Positions 1 through 7,801 of a stretch of DNA of 9,446 nt are shown piece after piece. Every line of letters starts with the position of its first letter. Position 1 is the first letter of the stretch. Position numbers and translations under genes: made by a program. Location of the stretch: contig JAGMDE010000082.1 in assembly GCA_023128855.1 (NCBI GenBank), forward strand, positions 1 through 9,446, in the 5' to 3' direction. The notes below the pieces were generated by a model, which did no database searches, had not been told where the DNA came from, and was given only the letters and a program-made list of their open reading frames with translations. This DNA is from Thermoplasmatales archaeon (GTDB lineage Archaea; Thermoplasmatota; E2; DHVEG-1).

Positions 1-1908
1 ACTGCTGAATTGTACTAATGCCCCAGCTGTTCCGCTATACGGACCACCTATAATTGGAGTAGGTGGACGATTCGTATTTTCTGTTACTGTAATATTTTTA
101 GATGTTATGTTACTGGCTCCACCACCATCTATGATTAATAAGGAAACAGTAACTATACCAGTATTTTTGTATTCATGTGTTGGGGTAATTTTATTTAATA
201 AATTTTCATTATCTCCAAAGCTCCATCTCCAAAATACTATTTCTCCATCAGAATCATTACAAGCTGAAGCATCAAAACTAACTGTATCTCCTAATTGGAC
301 AGTTGTGGGAGCTTCAAATTTTACTGTGGGTATAATGTTGTTAACAGGAGTGTTCATAGTAGAAAATACCCATTCTGCCGATTTATTTTTATAGTATTCA
401 TCCTCAATTTCTACATACCAGACACCAACGTAATCATAACCAAGTCCTCTATAGGAATATACAGGATTTCCAGTATCAGTTGTTGAAGAAAACCATTGAG
501 ATGCCTTATTTCCACTTACAACGTTTGAATGAGTCCCAATATAATTATTACTTCCGTCAGTTCCAACATAGTAAAAATGTATATCCATTCTTTGTTTGTA
601 ATTACTAGGATCTGGATCTAAAGCGGTAACTTTTAAAGTTGGCTGCCTTGCGACTTGTTCTGCAAGGTTTGCTGGGCTCGGGCTGCTAACTCCTGGTTGA
701 ATATTATAAATTCCTTTTGGATGATTATCTGAGCCGCCATGTTTTCTATAAGAGAACTCTATCGCTCCGGGGGATAAAGTACAGTTTCTATTATTTGGAT
801 CAGGGCCATAAAAATCATCCCAATAATTACCTAATGTTCCATTATCCCATTGATTGTTCCCATTTTCGTGTGCATTACCTCCGGCATTGGTTCTAAATGA
901 ATTATTATAAATTGTATTATCATAACTACTTACAGCAGCAAATAATCCGTAAGATAATTGGTCATAAATAGTGCAATTAGTAACTGTGCTGTCAGATCCT
1001 GATGCCCCTATATAAACTCCAATATTGTTACCGTACACACTGTTACTATATACATAATTATTTGAGCCGCTAAACTGAATACCTTTCATTATATTAGAGT
1101 AAACTGTGTTAAGTAAGATATCATTAAAGTCACCTGACTCTATTATTACACCTGTTATAGTATTTTCGTAAATTGTATTATTTTTTATAATGTTATAACT
1201 AGAGTCTTGTAGTGAAACACCATATATATTGTTGCGAAGAATATTTTTTTCAATTTGATTATTGTTAGAAGAAAATAGTTTTATACCCGGTTCTTTTGTA
1301 CAATTTTCTATTTGATTGTCATAGATACTATTAGAATTTGAGTTTGATATTTTTATTCCTCTACTACCTGCTTCAGCAGTATTATTTGATATAACTGAGT
1401 CATCAGCTCCATCAATATAAACTAAATAACCGTTTGCACTATGATTAAAAAGATTATTGATAATTGCTACGTCATTTGCACCTGATTGAATATGAATTAC
1501 TCCTTTTCTATGAGAGGTATTGGTTCCATCCTCAATAGTAAAACCCTCTAAAGAAACCGAGCTAGCTGTTATTTTAATAATATAACTGTTTTTTGTGCTA
1601 CTCATTATTACAGTAGTATCTCGGTTATCATTCATTATAGTCACTGATTTATCAATAGTAAGATCTTGTCCATATTCACCAGGAAGTACTTTTATAACAT
1701 CTCCATCGCTTGCTGCATCTATTGCATCTTGGATTGTTTTATAAGGATTATATTCTGTTCCATTTGCTTGACCAGGATACCTTTGAGCAATATCAACATA
1801 TATCCAATTTTCATCAGCTTTACATGGAGAGTCACTAACAATAAACAAAACACTAGTAAATAAAAATAAACTAATTAGAACTCCTACTGTAGTCTTCATT
1901 TTGTGCAT
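1..1908 (-). CDS. Secreted right-handed beta-helix (NosD-like) protein with PKD domains, C-terminus beyond window
   Basis: An open minus-strand frame runs without a stop from 1920 to the left window edge (in-frame TGA at 1921-1923), giving 636 residues from ATG 1908. Residues 1-31 are a signal peptide: MHKMK, a hydrophobic core, then SPCKA before DENW. Residues 57-75 (KTIQDAIDAASDGD, then LPGEY) are the typical start of archaeal pectin-lyase-fold proteins. Residues about 75-345 are Asn/Ile/Tyr-rich PbH1-type coils such as NNTIYEN and YSNSVYGNN. A NosD-like turn, NQWDNGTLGNYWDDFYGP, follows near 350-368. Residues about 385-515 look like an Ig-like domain. About 523-612 is a PKD domain (WRWSFGD, THEY, DGGGA), and a second PKD starts at RPPTPIIGGPYSGTAG. 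Many N-x-S/T sequons are present. By family it is probably an exported, possibly glycosylated surface or adhesion protein with unknown ligand. An alternative start is ATG 1899; 1908 is preferred because GAGGG lies upstream. Confidence 0.9.
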   Translation of the reverse strand, partial: MHKMKTTVGVLISLFLFTSVLFIVSDSPCKADENWIYVDIAQRYPGQANGTEYNPYKTIQDAIDAASDGDVIKVLPGEYGQDLTIDKSVTIMNDNRDTTVIMSSTKNSYIIKITASSVSLEGFTIEDGTNTSHRKGVIHIQSGANDVAIINNLFNHSANGYLVYIDGADDSVISNNTAEAGSRGIKISNSNSNSIYDNQIENCTKEPGIKLFSSNNNQIEKNILRNNIYGVSLQDSSYNIIKNNTIYENTITGVIIESGDFNDILLNTVYSNIMKGIQFSGSNNYVYSNSVYGNNIGVYIGASGSDSTVTNCTIYDQLSYGLFAAVSSYDNTIYNNSFRTNAGGNAHENGNNQWDNGTLGNYWDDFYGPDPNNRNCTLSPGAIEFSYRKHGGSDNHPKGIYNIQPGVSSPSPANLAEQVARQPTLKVTALDPDPSNYKQRMDIHFYYVGTDGSNNYIGTHSNVVSGNKASQWFSSTTDTGNPVYSYRGLGYDYVGVWYVEIEDEYYKNKSAEWVFSTMNTPVNNIIPTVKFEAPTTVQLGDTVSFDASACNDSDGEIVFWRWSFGDNENLLNKITPTHEYKNTGIVTVSLLIIDGGGASNITSKNITVTENTNRPPTPIIGGPYSGTAGALVQFSS

Positions 1909-1947
1909 TTTCCCAATCCCTCAAGCAAAGACAAATAACGTAGTTGA

Positions 1948-1956
1948 ATTTATAGT
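1948..1956 (-). promoter_or_regulatory. Probable TATA box for the beta-helix gene
   Basis: Read on the minus strand this is CTATAAATT. Archaeal transcription starts about 25 bases downstream, near 1925, which would leave a leader of under 20 bases containing the GAGGG motif and then ATG 1908. The position is inferred from the spacing rule only. Confidence 0.5.
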
Positions 1957-1984
1957 TTTCTCACATTTTTGATGAGAGATTAAT

Positions 1985-1992
1985 TTTATATA
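1985..1992 (+). promoter_or_regulatory. TATA box for the small Pcc1-like gene
   Basis: TTTATATA matches the archaeal TATA consensus and sits about 40 bases before the GTG start at 2029. The predicted transcription start is near 2014, which leaves room for the ribosome binding site. It faces away from the beta-helix promoter, so 1909-2028 is a divergent promoter region. Confidence 0.6.
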
Positions 1993-2016
1993 GGGAATTT
2001 TATTACATCGCTGGAA

Positions 2017-2024
2017 AGGTGATT
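2017..2024 (+). promoter_or_regulatory. Ribosome binding site deciding the GTG start at 2029
   Basis: AGGTGATT is the complement of the archaeal 16S rRNA 3' end and lies 4 bases before GTG 2029. It supports the non-ATG start, which has no ATG competitor in the first residues of the frame. Confidence 0.75.
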
Positions 2025-2028
2025 AAAA

Positions 2029-2328
2029 GTGACATATGTTATCTTTGAAGTAAAATCCGAAGATGCCGGAAAGATAAATAAAATCATTAAAGAAGATATT
2101 GTAAGTCGGCAAAGCATTCTTACCAGAGATTCAAGTTCTCTTAACATAGACGGAGATTTTTTATATCTTAAAATTGAAGGAAGTGATGAAGGCATAAAGA
2201 AAGCTGAAGAACTTGCAAAAGAATTTGAAATAAAAAAACTTGCTGAAAAGAAAGCAAAAGAAATCAACGAAAAAATTCTAGAACAAGAGGATTCAGCAGC
2301 TTCTGGTATGGGAATGATATTTGATTAG
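2029..2328 (+). CDS. Small alpha/beta protein, possibly Pcc1-like, with ribosomal-stalk-like C-terminal peptide
   Basis: This is a 99-residue acidic/basic soluble protein with no signal peptide or membrane segment. The layout is a strand (TYVIFEVKS), a helix (AGKINKIIKED), two strands (SSSLNIDGDF and LYLKIEGSD), and a helix (GIKKAEELAKEF). A charged helix or coiled coil (about 68-88, rich in K and E) follows. The fold order and the Asp-Gly turn before the third strand resemble Pcc1, the small KEOPS (tRNA t6A) dimerisation subunit, but the usual RAxxNS signature after the last strand is absent, so this is only a candidate assignment. The tail A90-A-S-G-M-G-M-I-F-D99 resembles the end of the stalk protein P1 encoded at 8049-8078. 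GTG is chosen as start because of the upstream AGGTGATT. The gene ends 3 bases from the stop of the convergent deacetylase gene. Confidence 0.75.
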   Translation: MTYVIFEVKSEDAGKINKIIKEDIVSRQSILTRDSSSLNIDGDFLYLKIEGSDEGIKKAEELAKEFEIKKLAEKKAKEINEKILEQEDSAASGMGMIFD

Positions 2329-2331
2329 GTT

Positions 2332-3339
2332 CTATATCTCCCAATAATCCTTTATTTCATTTTTAATTTTGCTAATTACTTCGTCAACATTTTCAGATTC
2401 ATCAGTTGAATCATCAAATTTTACTGGATTATCAGTCATTTGCCCTAGTTGAGAAACCAAGCATTTACCTATCATTTGTAGATTGTACCCACCTTCTAGT
2501 GTACCAACTATTTTTGGTTGAATTTCTTGAAATTTAGCAGTCATTGTTCCAAAGAAATTGGTTGTAAATCGTAGTCCTCCCAATGAATCCATATGATGAG
2601 AATCATATCCTGAAGATATAATTATTAAATCCGGGTTGAATTGTTTTGCCACAGGTAAAAAAACTTCATCTAGAATTTTTGATACTGCATTATTACCATT
2701 ACCATAGTAAATAGGTGCATTGATTGTATACCCTTCTCCATCACCGACTCCAATTTCATCTATAGCTCCTGTCCCAGGATAATGCGGTGATAGATGAGTA
2801 GATTGATACATAACATCAGACCTGTCATAAAAAATATCCTGTGTGCCATTCCCATGATGAACATCGAAATCAAAAATCAATGTTTTTTTACCTTGTTTTG
2901 ATAGTTCATTAGCAGCTAATGCTGCGTTATTGAAAAGACAAAAACCCATGGATTTACTTTTTGTTGCATGGTGGCCTGGAGGTCTAATTAAAGCAAATGC
3001 ATTGTCTGCTTTGCCTTTAATAACATTATTACAAACTTGTAATAATCCTCCTGCAGCAAGTCTTGCTGTCTTATAATCTGACCTGCAAACATATGTGTCC
3101 ATATCAATCCATGATCCTGCTTCATTGCTCATATCCTTAACTTGCTCAATCATTCTATCTGAATGAATATCATACAGGATTTTTTCTGGTAAAATTTCAG
3201 GTTTGATAAATTCAAGATCTTTGTAAAAAGGCGCTTTTTTGATTTCTTCCATCATTACATTAAGCCTTGCTGCGTTCTCTGGGTGGCTCATGTTGTTATG
3301 CTTACCAAATTCTTCTGAAAACACTATCTGAGTTGTCAT
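2332..3339 (-). CDS. Histone deacetylase / acetylpolyamine amidohydrolase family enzyme
   Basis: From ATG 3339 this is 335 residues, the usual length of the single-domain family. These Zn-dependent enzymes remove acetyl groups from acetyl-lysine or acetylated polyamines. The family signatures are in order: HPENAARL near the N-terminus, RPPGHHA at 119-125 with the catalytic His pair H123-H124, FCLFNN, DFDVHHGNG with metal ligands D159 and H161, YPGTG, SGYDSHHMD with metal ligand D246, and EGGYN with the transition-state Tyr Y285. All key residues are present, so it should be active; it is probably cytoplasmic. The frame extends to ATG 3405, adding 22 hydrophobic residues, but the family normally begins at about MTTQIVFSEEFG, and the likely promoter lies inside that extension, so 3339 is preferred. 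The natural substrate cannot be told from sequence. It is divergent from the polymerase gene. Confidence 0.93.
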   Translation of the reverse strand: MTTQIVFSEEFGKHNNMSHPENAARLNVMMEEIKKAPFYKDLEFIKPEILPEKILYDIHSDRMIEQVKDMSNEAGSWIDMDTYVCRSDYKTARLAAGGLLQVCNNVIKGKADNAFALIRPPGHHATKSKSMGFCLFNNAALAANELSKQGKKTLIFDFDVHHGNGTQDIFYDRSDVMYQSTHLSPHYPGTGAIDEIGVGDGEGYTINAPIYYGNGNNAVSKILDEVFLPVAKQFNPDLIIISSGYDSHHMDSLGGLRFTTNFFGTMTAKFQEIQPKIVGTLEGGYNLQMIGKCLVSQLGQMTDNPVKFDDSTDESENVDEVISKIKNEIKDYWEI

Positions 3340-3367
3340 AAAAATCAAAGAAGTAAAATACATAATT

Positions 3368-3377
3368 GAATATAAGG
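3368..3377. promoter_or_regulatory. Possible shared TATA element between deacetylase and polB
   Basis: GAATATAAGG on plus reads CCTTATATTC on minus. On the minus strand it would start transcription near 3347, just before ATG 3339 (very short leader). On plus it would start near 3399, ahead of the polB ribosome binding site. A second AT element at 3384-3393 (CTAATATTTG) could serve polB instead. Assignment rests on spacing only. Confidence 0.35.
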
Positions 3378-3417
3378 TTAATTCTAATATTTGAATTAAT
3401 GGCAATGTATTGAGGCC

Positions 3418-3425
3418 AGGGGGGT
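3418..3425 (+). promoter_or_regulatory. Ribosome binding site for polB GTG start
   Basis: AGGGGGGT lies 7 bases before GTG 3433. No other ATG, GTG or TTG occurs in frame between the upstream stop (TAA 3397-3399) and 3433. The next in-frame ATG (3442) would be farther from the site, so GTG 3433 is favoured. Confidence 0.6.
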
Positions 3426-3432
3426 ACCAGTT

Positions 3433-6400
3433 GTGAACGATATGTTACTTGGCATTTCATCAGATTATCTATATTTCCATGGAAAACAACCAAAGGTTGT
3501 ATCAGATTTACATAGGCCCTACTTTTTGGTTTTTTGCCCCAAGGAAAGAGACATTAATTCGGCGAGAAAAGAACTCCTTAAAAAATGGGAGGATAATAAG
3601 TCAAATGATAACGCTTTATCAAAAATCGAAAGAATCGGTGAGGTTGAAAACTATCGAAGCTTCTGGGATTTCGGAAAGGATAGAAAAATATTCAAAGTAT
3701 ATACCAAAAAATCATACTTTGTTCCGGAGGTTAGCAATCATCTCTTCTTCAACCATAGTTTGTATACCGCTGAACACGATATTCCATATCAACAGAGAGC
3801 CCTTGTTGATCTAGCAGCTGAAGGTAAAACATGGTTGTTTGACACAAATGGCCAAAAAAAGAAGGTTAAAGTTTTAGTTTACGACATAGAAACAAAAGAT
3901 TTTGGCGAGGGAAAAGAAAACATTCCTATAGACATCATAGGTTATTCAGATTTTAACGTTGAATTTGAATCTAAAAAAAACCTTGAAACTGAAGAGTTTA
4001 GTTTTGATATCCTTGATTGTCCATCTGATTGGAAAGGTATCGAAGTAAAACAGCTTGTTTCAAATAAAACTGATGAAGAGATTGGTAATCTTTACAATTT
4101 CTGTAAAACTACAATGGAATATGATATTATATCTGGGCACAACATAGTTGGATTTGATAATTTTCATATTTATAACAGAATTAATTGGATTTTGAAAACT
4201 CATCAGAACCAACTCTCAAATGATGAAAGAAAGATTTTTCAAGAGTTTATTAGCAAATATAGTAAACCTGATAAATCGTTTCATTTTGGTGTTAGCTCTG
4301 AAGCTACACAGTTCTACCCTTGCTCTCTTGATACTTATCTTGGAGTTAGAAAGTTTTATTCATTTTTGAATGACTTTAGTCTTAAATCAGTAGCACCATT
4401 CCTAGGAATTGAGGTCAAAGATCGGATTATTTTGACTCCTGCACAGATTAAAATCGATGATAGAACGTTGAGGTATAACAAACAAGATGTCCAGGAGCAA
4501 TTGGGTGTAACTCTAAATCTTATTCAACAGGTTTTACCTCTATCGTTTACCACTTGTTTGCCTTTTGATATGCTTCTTTCTTCTGGCGCTGTATATATGT
4601 GGGACCACATGTCTCTTATTAGAGGAGCAGTTCAGAAAAAGATTATGCCACCTATATGCAGAGTGATGTCGATTTCACAAACTTTACTAAGAGATTTTAA
4701 TAACTGTAATACTAGGGAAGAAATAGTTAAACAAGCTAAGAGGAAAAAAGATCAGTTGTCAAAAGATTTTGTTAGAGTCGTAAAATATGGGGATGAGATG
4801 CCCAGGTGGATGGAAGATCCATATGTTATTTACAATGAGAAAGCAGCTGATCCTGATGAAAGACTTAATTATCATATGCCTGGTGGTATGACAATAAAAC
4901 CTGATAAGGAAGCATTTTCCCATTTTATTCCTTGGTGGTATGTAGTTGTAGCAGATGTTGGTGCTATGTATCCTACTATCCTTAAGGCTATGAACATTGG
5001 CGCAGATACTGTTAGAATTGCTAAGAAGGACGAAACTCCTGATGACTACATCTGGCTTAAGAAAATCCCCAAGCAATTTTTAGATAAAAGAGACGTAAAT
5101 TGGAGAGAAATAACGAAGGATGAATCTTACGCAGATAAGGGCTTCATGCTAGGTATTAAAATCGATAAGAATCGTGGAGTAGTAAATTGTGCTATGACGG
5201 GTATTATGAGCATGATTGCTAAAATAAAAAACGAACTTAAGAATGCTAAGATAAGAGGAAATGAATCTGAGCTGAAAAGACTGAAAATGATGTACCAAAG
5301 CGTTAAAGGAGCTCGTAATGCAGGGACTCATGGGATTCTCGCGGCACCTGCCGTATCTGGCAGACAATTCAATTTATGGGGTGCAACTGCGATTACGACT
5401 AAAGGTCAAGCTATACTAGCAGATACGCTTAACTATCTTAAAGATAAAAATATCCGGGTTGTATATGGTGATAGTGTAAGTTCAGATACTAGTGTTATTA
5501 TTAGGCATGATAATTTCGTTAAAATTGTTGATATTAAGGATTTATTTGGAGAATATAGCAATGATATCTATAAAAAAGGCGATCATGAATATAAAAAACT
5601 TAACAACATAGAATGTCTTTCTGTTACCAAAAATGGTATTTGTGAGTGGAAAAAAGCAAACTTTGTAAAACGTCATTCTTATAAGGGAAATATACTTGAA
5701 GTGGAAACCCAAAGAGGAAAAATATCTGTTACAAAGAATCATTCGCTTTATACTATTTCTGATGGACTAAAAGAAGTTTTATGTAGTGAGATAAATCATA
5801 AACCTACAAATATCGCTCATATATCAAACTATGATGACAAAGGTGTGAAAATTAAAATAAACGCTTTGAAACCATTGGTAAAATCCAACAATGAACTAAA
5901 TATTTGGTTGAATATTCCAAACAACCATTCTACTGAACGACTTTTGAAATATCATCAGTCTAGAAACAATTCTAAAGGCAGGGTAACTCCTTGGAAATTT
6001 ATAAGAATGCAGATACTTGATGCAATTGATCTGTACAATAAGGGAGTTATAAAAGATGAGGACATAGAAAATTCTCTCATTTCTTCATATAATGGGAAGG
6101 GAAAAATACCTGTTGTTTACAATCTGGATGAAGATTTTGCAAGGATTTTAGGCGCCTACACTGCAGAAGGATCACTTTATATTAGGAAAAGGAAAGGAAT
6201 GACAAAAGAAGGTGCACATATTTTTGTTTGTGGGCATGACGCTAAATCTTTAAAAGAGCTTAAAGAGATTTTAATCAAGAAATTTAAGAGAAAGTTTAAC
6301 TTAACAAGTGCAGGTCTTGATAAAAATGGAGAGAATTTTAGAATTCAAGGTAATTCTTCAACAGCATATCTTTTCAAATTTGTAATTGATTGTGGTCAAG

Positions 6401-7638
6401 GATGTAAAGGTAAAAAAGTTAGCCCATACATTCTTTCATCCTATAAAAGTGTTCAAAAAGCATTCATGGATGAATATATTAGAGGGGATGGATACTATGA
6501 AACCAAACGCCGAGTTAATCCTCTATTAGGGATACATACGAAAAGTAAAAAACTTGTCGAAGGGCTTTCACTCATTGGTCTGAATATAAAATATGGTTTT
6601 CCTTCAATACATTATAGAAAAGAAAAATCAGCATATCATTTAAGGTTTGTACAATACAATTTGCATTCTGCTGATTATAACGGCCTTACTGGCCTTATAC
6701 CAAAAAACGTTAGAGAAATTAAACCAAAAGACAGATATGTTTATGATGTTTCAGTTCAAGATAATAATAACTTTGTATGTGCATATGGTTTAATTCCTGC
6801 GCATAATACCGATGGTATCTATCTAGGATGCTCTCGTTCTGCAGGCAATGTTCCTGATTTTTCAAAATCTTTAGATTTAAAAGTTAGTGAGGATGAAAAC
6901 AGTTGGATTACCAAGCCAGATATTGCATTAGCATCAATTGAAGATTGTAATGTTAAATGGCAGAAAGATTTGAATTATCCTGATTTTGAATTAGAACCAG
7001 AGACTCATGATGGTATGATTTTTGTTAAACATAAGAATTATCTGATTTTTGATTCTAAGAATGGTAATTTTGAGATGACTACAAAGGGTAATAATTTTAA
7101 GGGTTCTGATAAAGCAAACATTGCTAGAAAGATTCTAAAGCAAATTATGATTGAAGTCTTAAAAGAAAACCCTGCTTGGACTGACGAAGAAGAAGCAAGA
7201 AAGGCAGTAAAAAATAGTATTATGGCCAAAACAAAGGAGATTGTCTCAAAGCTTGATTTATCAAAAGTTGACTTGGATGATTTAACACTTGTTCAATCTG
7301 TTCAGCCCGCAAAGAGATACAAACCAAATCAAGATGGCTCGATGTCAACATTTGGTAAGAGAGCATCTGCTCTTGAGAAAGTGATTGGAGAGTCTATTAG
7401 GAGTCGTATTAAACTTAAATTCGTGGTTACAAAGAGACCGCTTCCAGGTATTACTAATCCATCAAAAAGCGGTGTAAAACCTATTGATTATATGTATCCA
7501 CTGGACTTTTTAAAAGATAAGAGTGAGATTGATCTTGGTTGGTACAAGAAAATGATCGAGAATTATATCCAGGGAGCATTTGGTCTTTCAGATATCGCTT
7601 TGACAGAACAAACAGGCTTAGATGATTGGATGCAATAG
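3433..7638 (+). CDS. polB: Family B DNA polymerase precursor interrupted by an intein in motif C
   Basis: The precursor has 1401 residues; removing the intein (681-1125) leaves a 956-residue polymerase, longer than the roughly 770-900 of typical archaeal PolB. It is a DNA-templated polymerase with 3'-5' proofreading. Exonuclease motifs are ExoI D151-I-E153, ExoII GHN237IVGFD242 and ExoIII Y348NKQD352. Polymerase motif A is D508-VGAMYP. Motif B is K625GARN629AGTHG, which lacks the usual Tyr-Gly of KxxxNSxYG. Motif C is Y678-G-D680 joined after splicing to T1126-D1127-G. The thumb-side KxY motif is K1201-N-Y1203. The C-terminus holds a PIP box, Q1393TGLDDWM1400. All catalytic acids are kept, so proofreading and synthesis are both expected, provided the intein splices. 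GTG start is supported by AGGGGGGT. It is divergent from the deacetylase gene and apparently transcribed alone. Confidence 0.95.
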   Translation: MNDMLLGISSDYLYFHGKQPKVVSDLHRPYFLVFCPKERDINSARKELLKKWEDNKSNDNALSKIERIGEVENYRSFWDFGKDRKIFKVYTKKSYFVPEVSNHLFFNHSLYTAEHDIPYQQRALVDLAAEGKTWLFDTNGQKKKVKVLVYDIETKDFGEGKENIPIDIIGYSDFNVEFESKKNLETEEFSFDILDCPSDWKGIEVKQLVSNKTDEEIGNLYNFCKTTMEYDIISGHNIVGFDNFHIYNRINWILKTHQNQLSNDERKIFQEFISKYSKPDKSFHFGVSSEATQFYPCSLDTYLGVRKFYSFLNDFSLKSVAPFLGIEVKDRIILTPAQIKIDDRTLRYNKQDVQEQLGVTLNLIQQVLPLSFTTCLPFDMLLSSGAVYMWDHMSLIRGAVQKKIMPPICRVMSISQTLLRDFNNCNTREEIVKQAKRKKDQLSKDFVRVVKYGDEMPRWMEDPYVIYNEKAADPDERLNYHMPGGMTIKPDKEAFSHFIPWWYVVVADVGAMYPTILKAMNIGADTVRIAKKDETPDDYIWLKKIPKQFLDKRDVNWREITKDESYADKGFMLGIKIDKNRGVVNCAMTGIMSMIAKIKNELKNAKIRGNESELKRLKMMYQSVKGARNAGTHGILAAPAVSGRQFNLWGATAITTKGQAILADTLNYLKDKNIRVVYGDSVSSDTSVIIRHDNFVKIVDIKDLFGEYSNDIYKKGDHEYKKLNNIECLSVTKNGICEWKKANFVKRHSYKGNILEVETQRGKISVTKNHSLYTISDGLKEVLCSEINHKPTNIAHISNYDDKGVKIKINALKPLVKSNNELNIWLNIPNNHSTERLLKYHQSRNNSKGRVTPWKFIRMQILDAIDLYNKGVIKDEDIENSLISSYNGKGKIPVVYNLDEDFARILGAYTAEGSLYIRKRKGMTKEGAHIFVCGHDAKSLKELKEILIKKFKRKFNLTSAGLDKNGENFRIQGNSSTAYLFKFVIDCGQGCKGKKVSPYILSSYKSVQKAFMDEYIRGDGYYETKRRVNPLLGIHTKSKKLVEGLSLIGLNIKYGFPSIHYRKEKSAYHLRFVQYNLHSADYNGLTGLIPKNVREIKPKDRYVYDVSVQDNNNFVCAYGLIPAHNTDGIYLGCSRSAGNVPDFSKSLDLKVSEDENSWITKPDIALASIEDCNVKWQKDLNYPDFELEPETHDGMIFVKHKNYLIFDSKNGNFEMTTKGNNFKGSDKANIARKILKQIMIEVLKENPAWTDEEEARKAVKNSIMAKTKEIVSKLDLSKVDLDDLTLVQSVQPAKRYKPNQDGSMSTFGKRASALEKVIGESIRSRIKLKFVVTKRPLPGITNPSKSGVKPIDYMYPLDFLKDKSEIDLGWYKKMIENYIQGAFGLSDIALTEQTGLDDWMQ
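5473..6807 (+). mobile_element. Intein with LAGLIDADG homing endonuclease in PolB motif C (445 aa)
   Basis: The intein begins at S681 right after YGD and ends at H1124-N1125, with T1126 as the +1 residue; excision restores YGD-TDG. Splicing blocks in order are: block A (SVSSDTSVIIR), block B T767-K-N-H770 (intein T87, H90), block F (YVYDVSV, with the conserved Asp), and block G (GLIPAHN). The endonuclease domain holds two LAGLIDADG helices: ILGAYTAEG at 905-913 with acidic E912, and FMDEYIRGDG at 1011-1020 with acidic D1019. Block D (KVSP) and block H (HTKSKKLVEGLSLIGL) are also visible. All residues needed for class 1 splicing (Ser1, block B His, His-Asn, Thr+1) and both endonuclease acids are present. 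It should therefore be a full, splicing-competent and potentially mobile intein. The insertion site is, from memory, the same YxD/TDG site used by Thermococcus polymerase inteins. Confidence 0.95.
7609..7632 (+). other. PIP box (PCNA-interacting peptide) of PolB
   Basis: QTGLDDWM at the extreme C-terminus fits QxxLxx(F/W/Y)x, and resembles the C-terminal PIP peptides of archaeal PolB enzymes. It should dock the polymerase on the sliding clamp and implies a replicative or processive repair role. Confidence 0.7.
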
Positions 7639-7679
7639 TTAGATTATGTTTACCCAAACAATCGGTATATCCTCAGGAA

Positions 7680-7712
7680 TTATCTTCTCCTTTACATCTT
7701 TACACATTAATA
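7680..7712 (+). terminator. Possible T-rich terminator after polB
   Basis: A pyrimidine-rich tract (TATCTTCTCCTTTACATCTT) begins about 40 bases after the polB stop. Archaeal termination often needs only T-rich tracts. A small perfect hairpin, ATGCTA-TTATG-TAGCAT at 7728-7744, follows. There is no decisive T-run, so this is weak. Confidence 0.3.
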
Positions 7713-7772
7713 TTCCCAATTCCTATTATGCTATTATGTAGCATGGTACCACAATTCATATTATTTATGTTG

Positions 7773-7780
7773 TATAAATA
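7773..7780 (+). promoter_or_regulatory. Strong TATA-like element inside the polB-P1 gap
   Basis: TATAAATA is a near-consensus archaeal TATA box with no protein gene downstream on its strand. Transcription would start near 7802 and run into the GC-rich hairpin element. A second weaker element, CTATTTATT at 7831-7839, is about 25 bases before the hairpin's first G. Confidence 0.45.
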
Positions 7781-7801
7781 GTTTGTGCAAAATTACTAAG
7801 G

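Noticed and set aside
107..394. Plus-strand frame of 95 codons (and smaller ones to 486 and at 1666-1863)
   Set aside because: Antisense to the stop-free 636-codon minus frame with clear beta-helix and PKD motifs; no recognisable protein features of its own.
1986..2267. Minus-strand 93-codon frame
   Set aside because: Ser/Phe-rich antisense shadow of the small alpha/beta gene, which has a proper ribosome binding site and TATA box.
2305..2325. Thermosome-type GGM tail reading of GMGMIFD
   Set aside because: Only one GM-GM unit and no preceding chaperonin sequence; the ungapped match to the P1 end is better.
3340..3405. Longer deacetylase start at ATG 3405 with a hydrophobic signal-like segment
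   Set aside because: The added 22 residues precede the normal family N-terminus and overlap the likely promoter; a cytosolic enzyme fold gives no reason for export.
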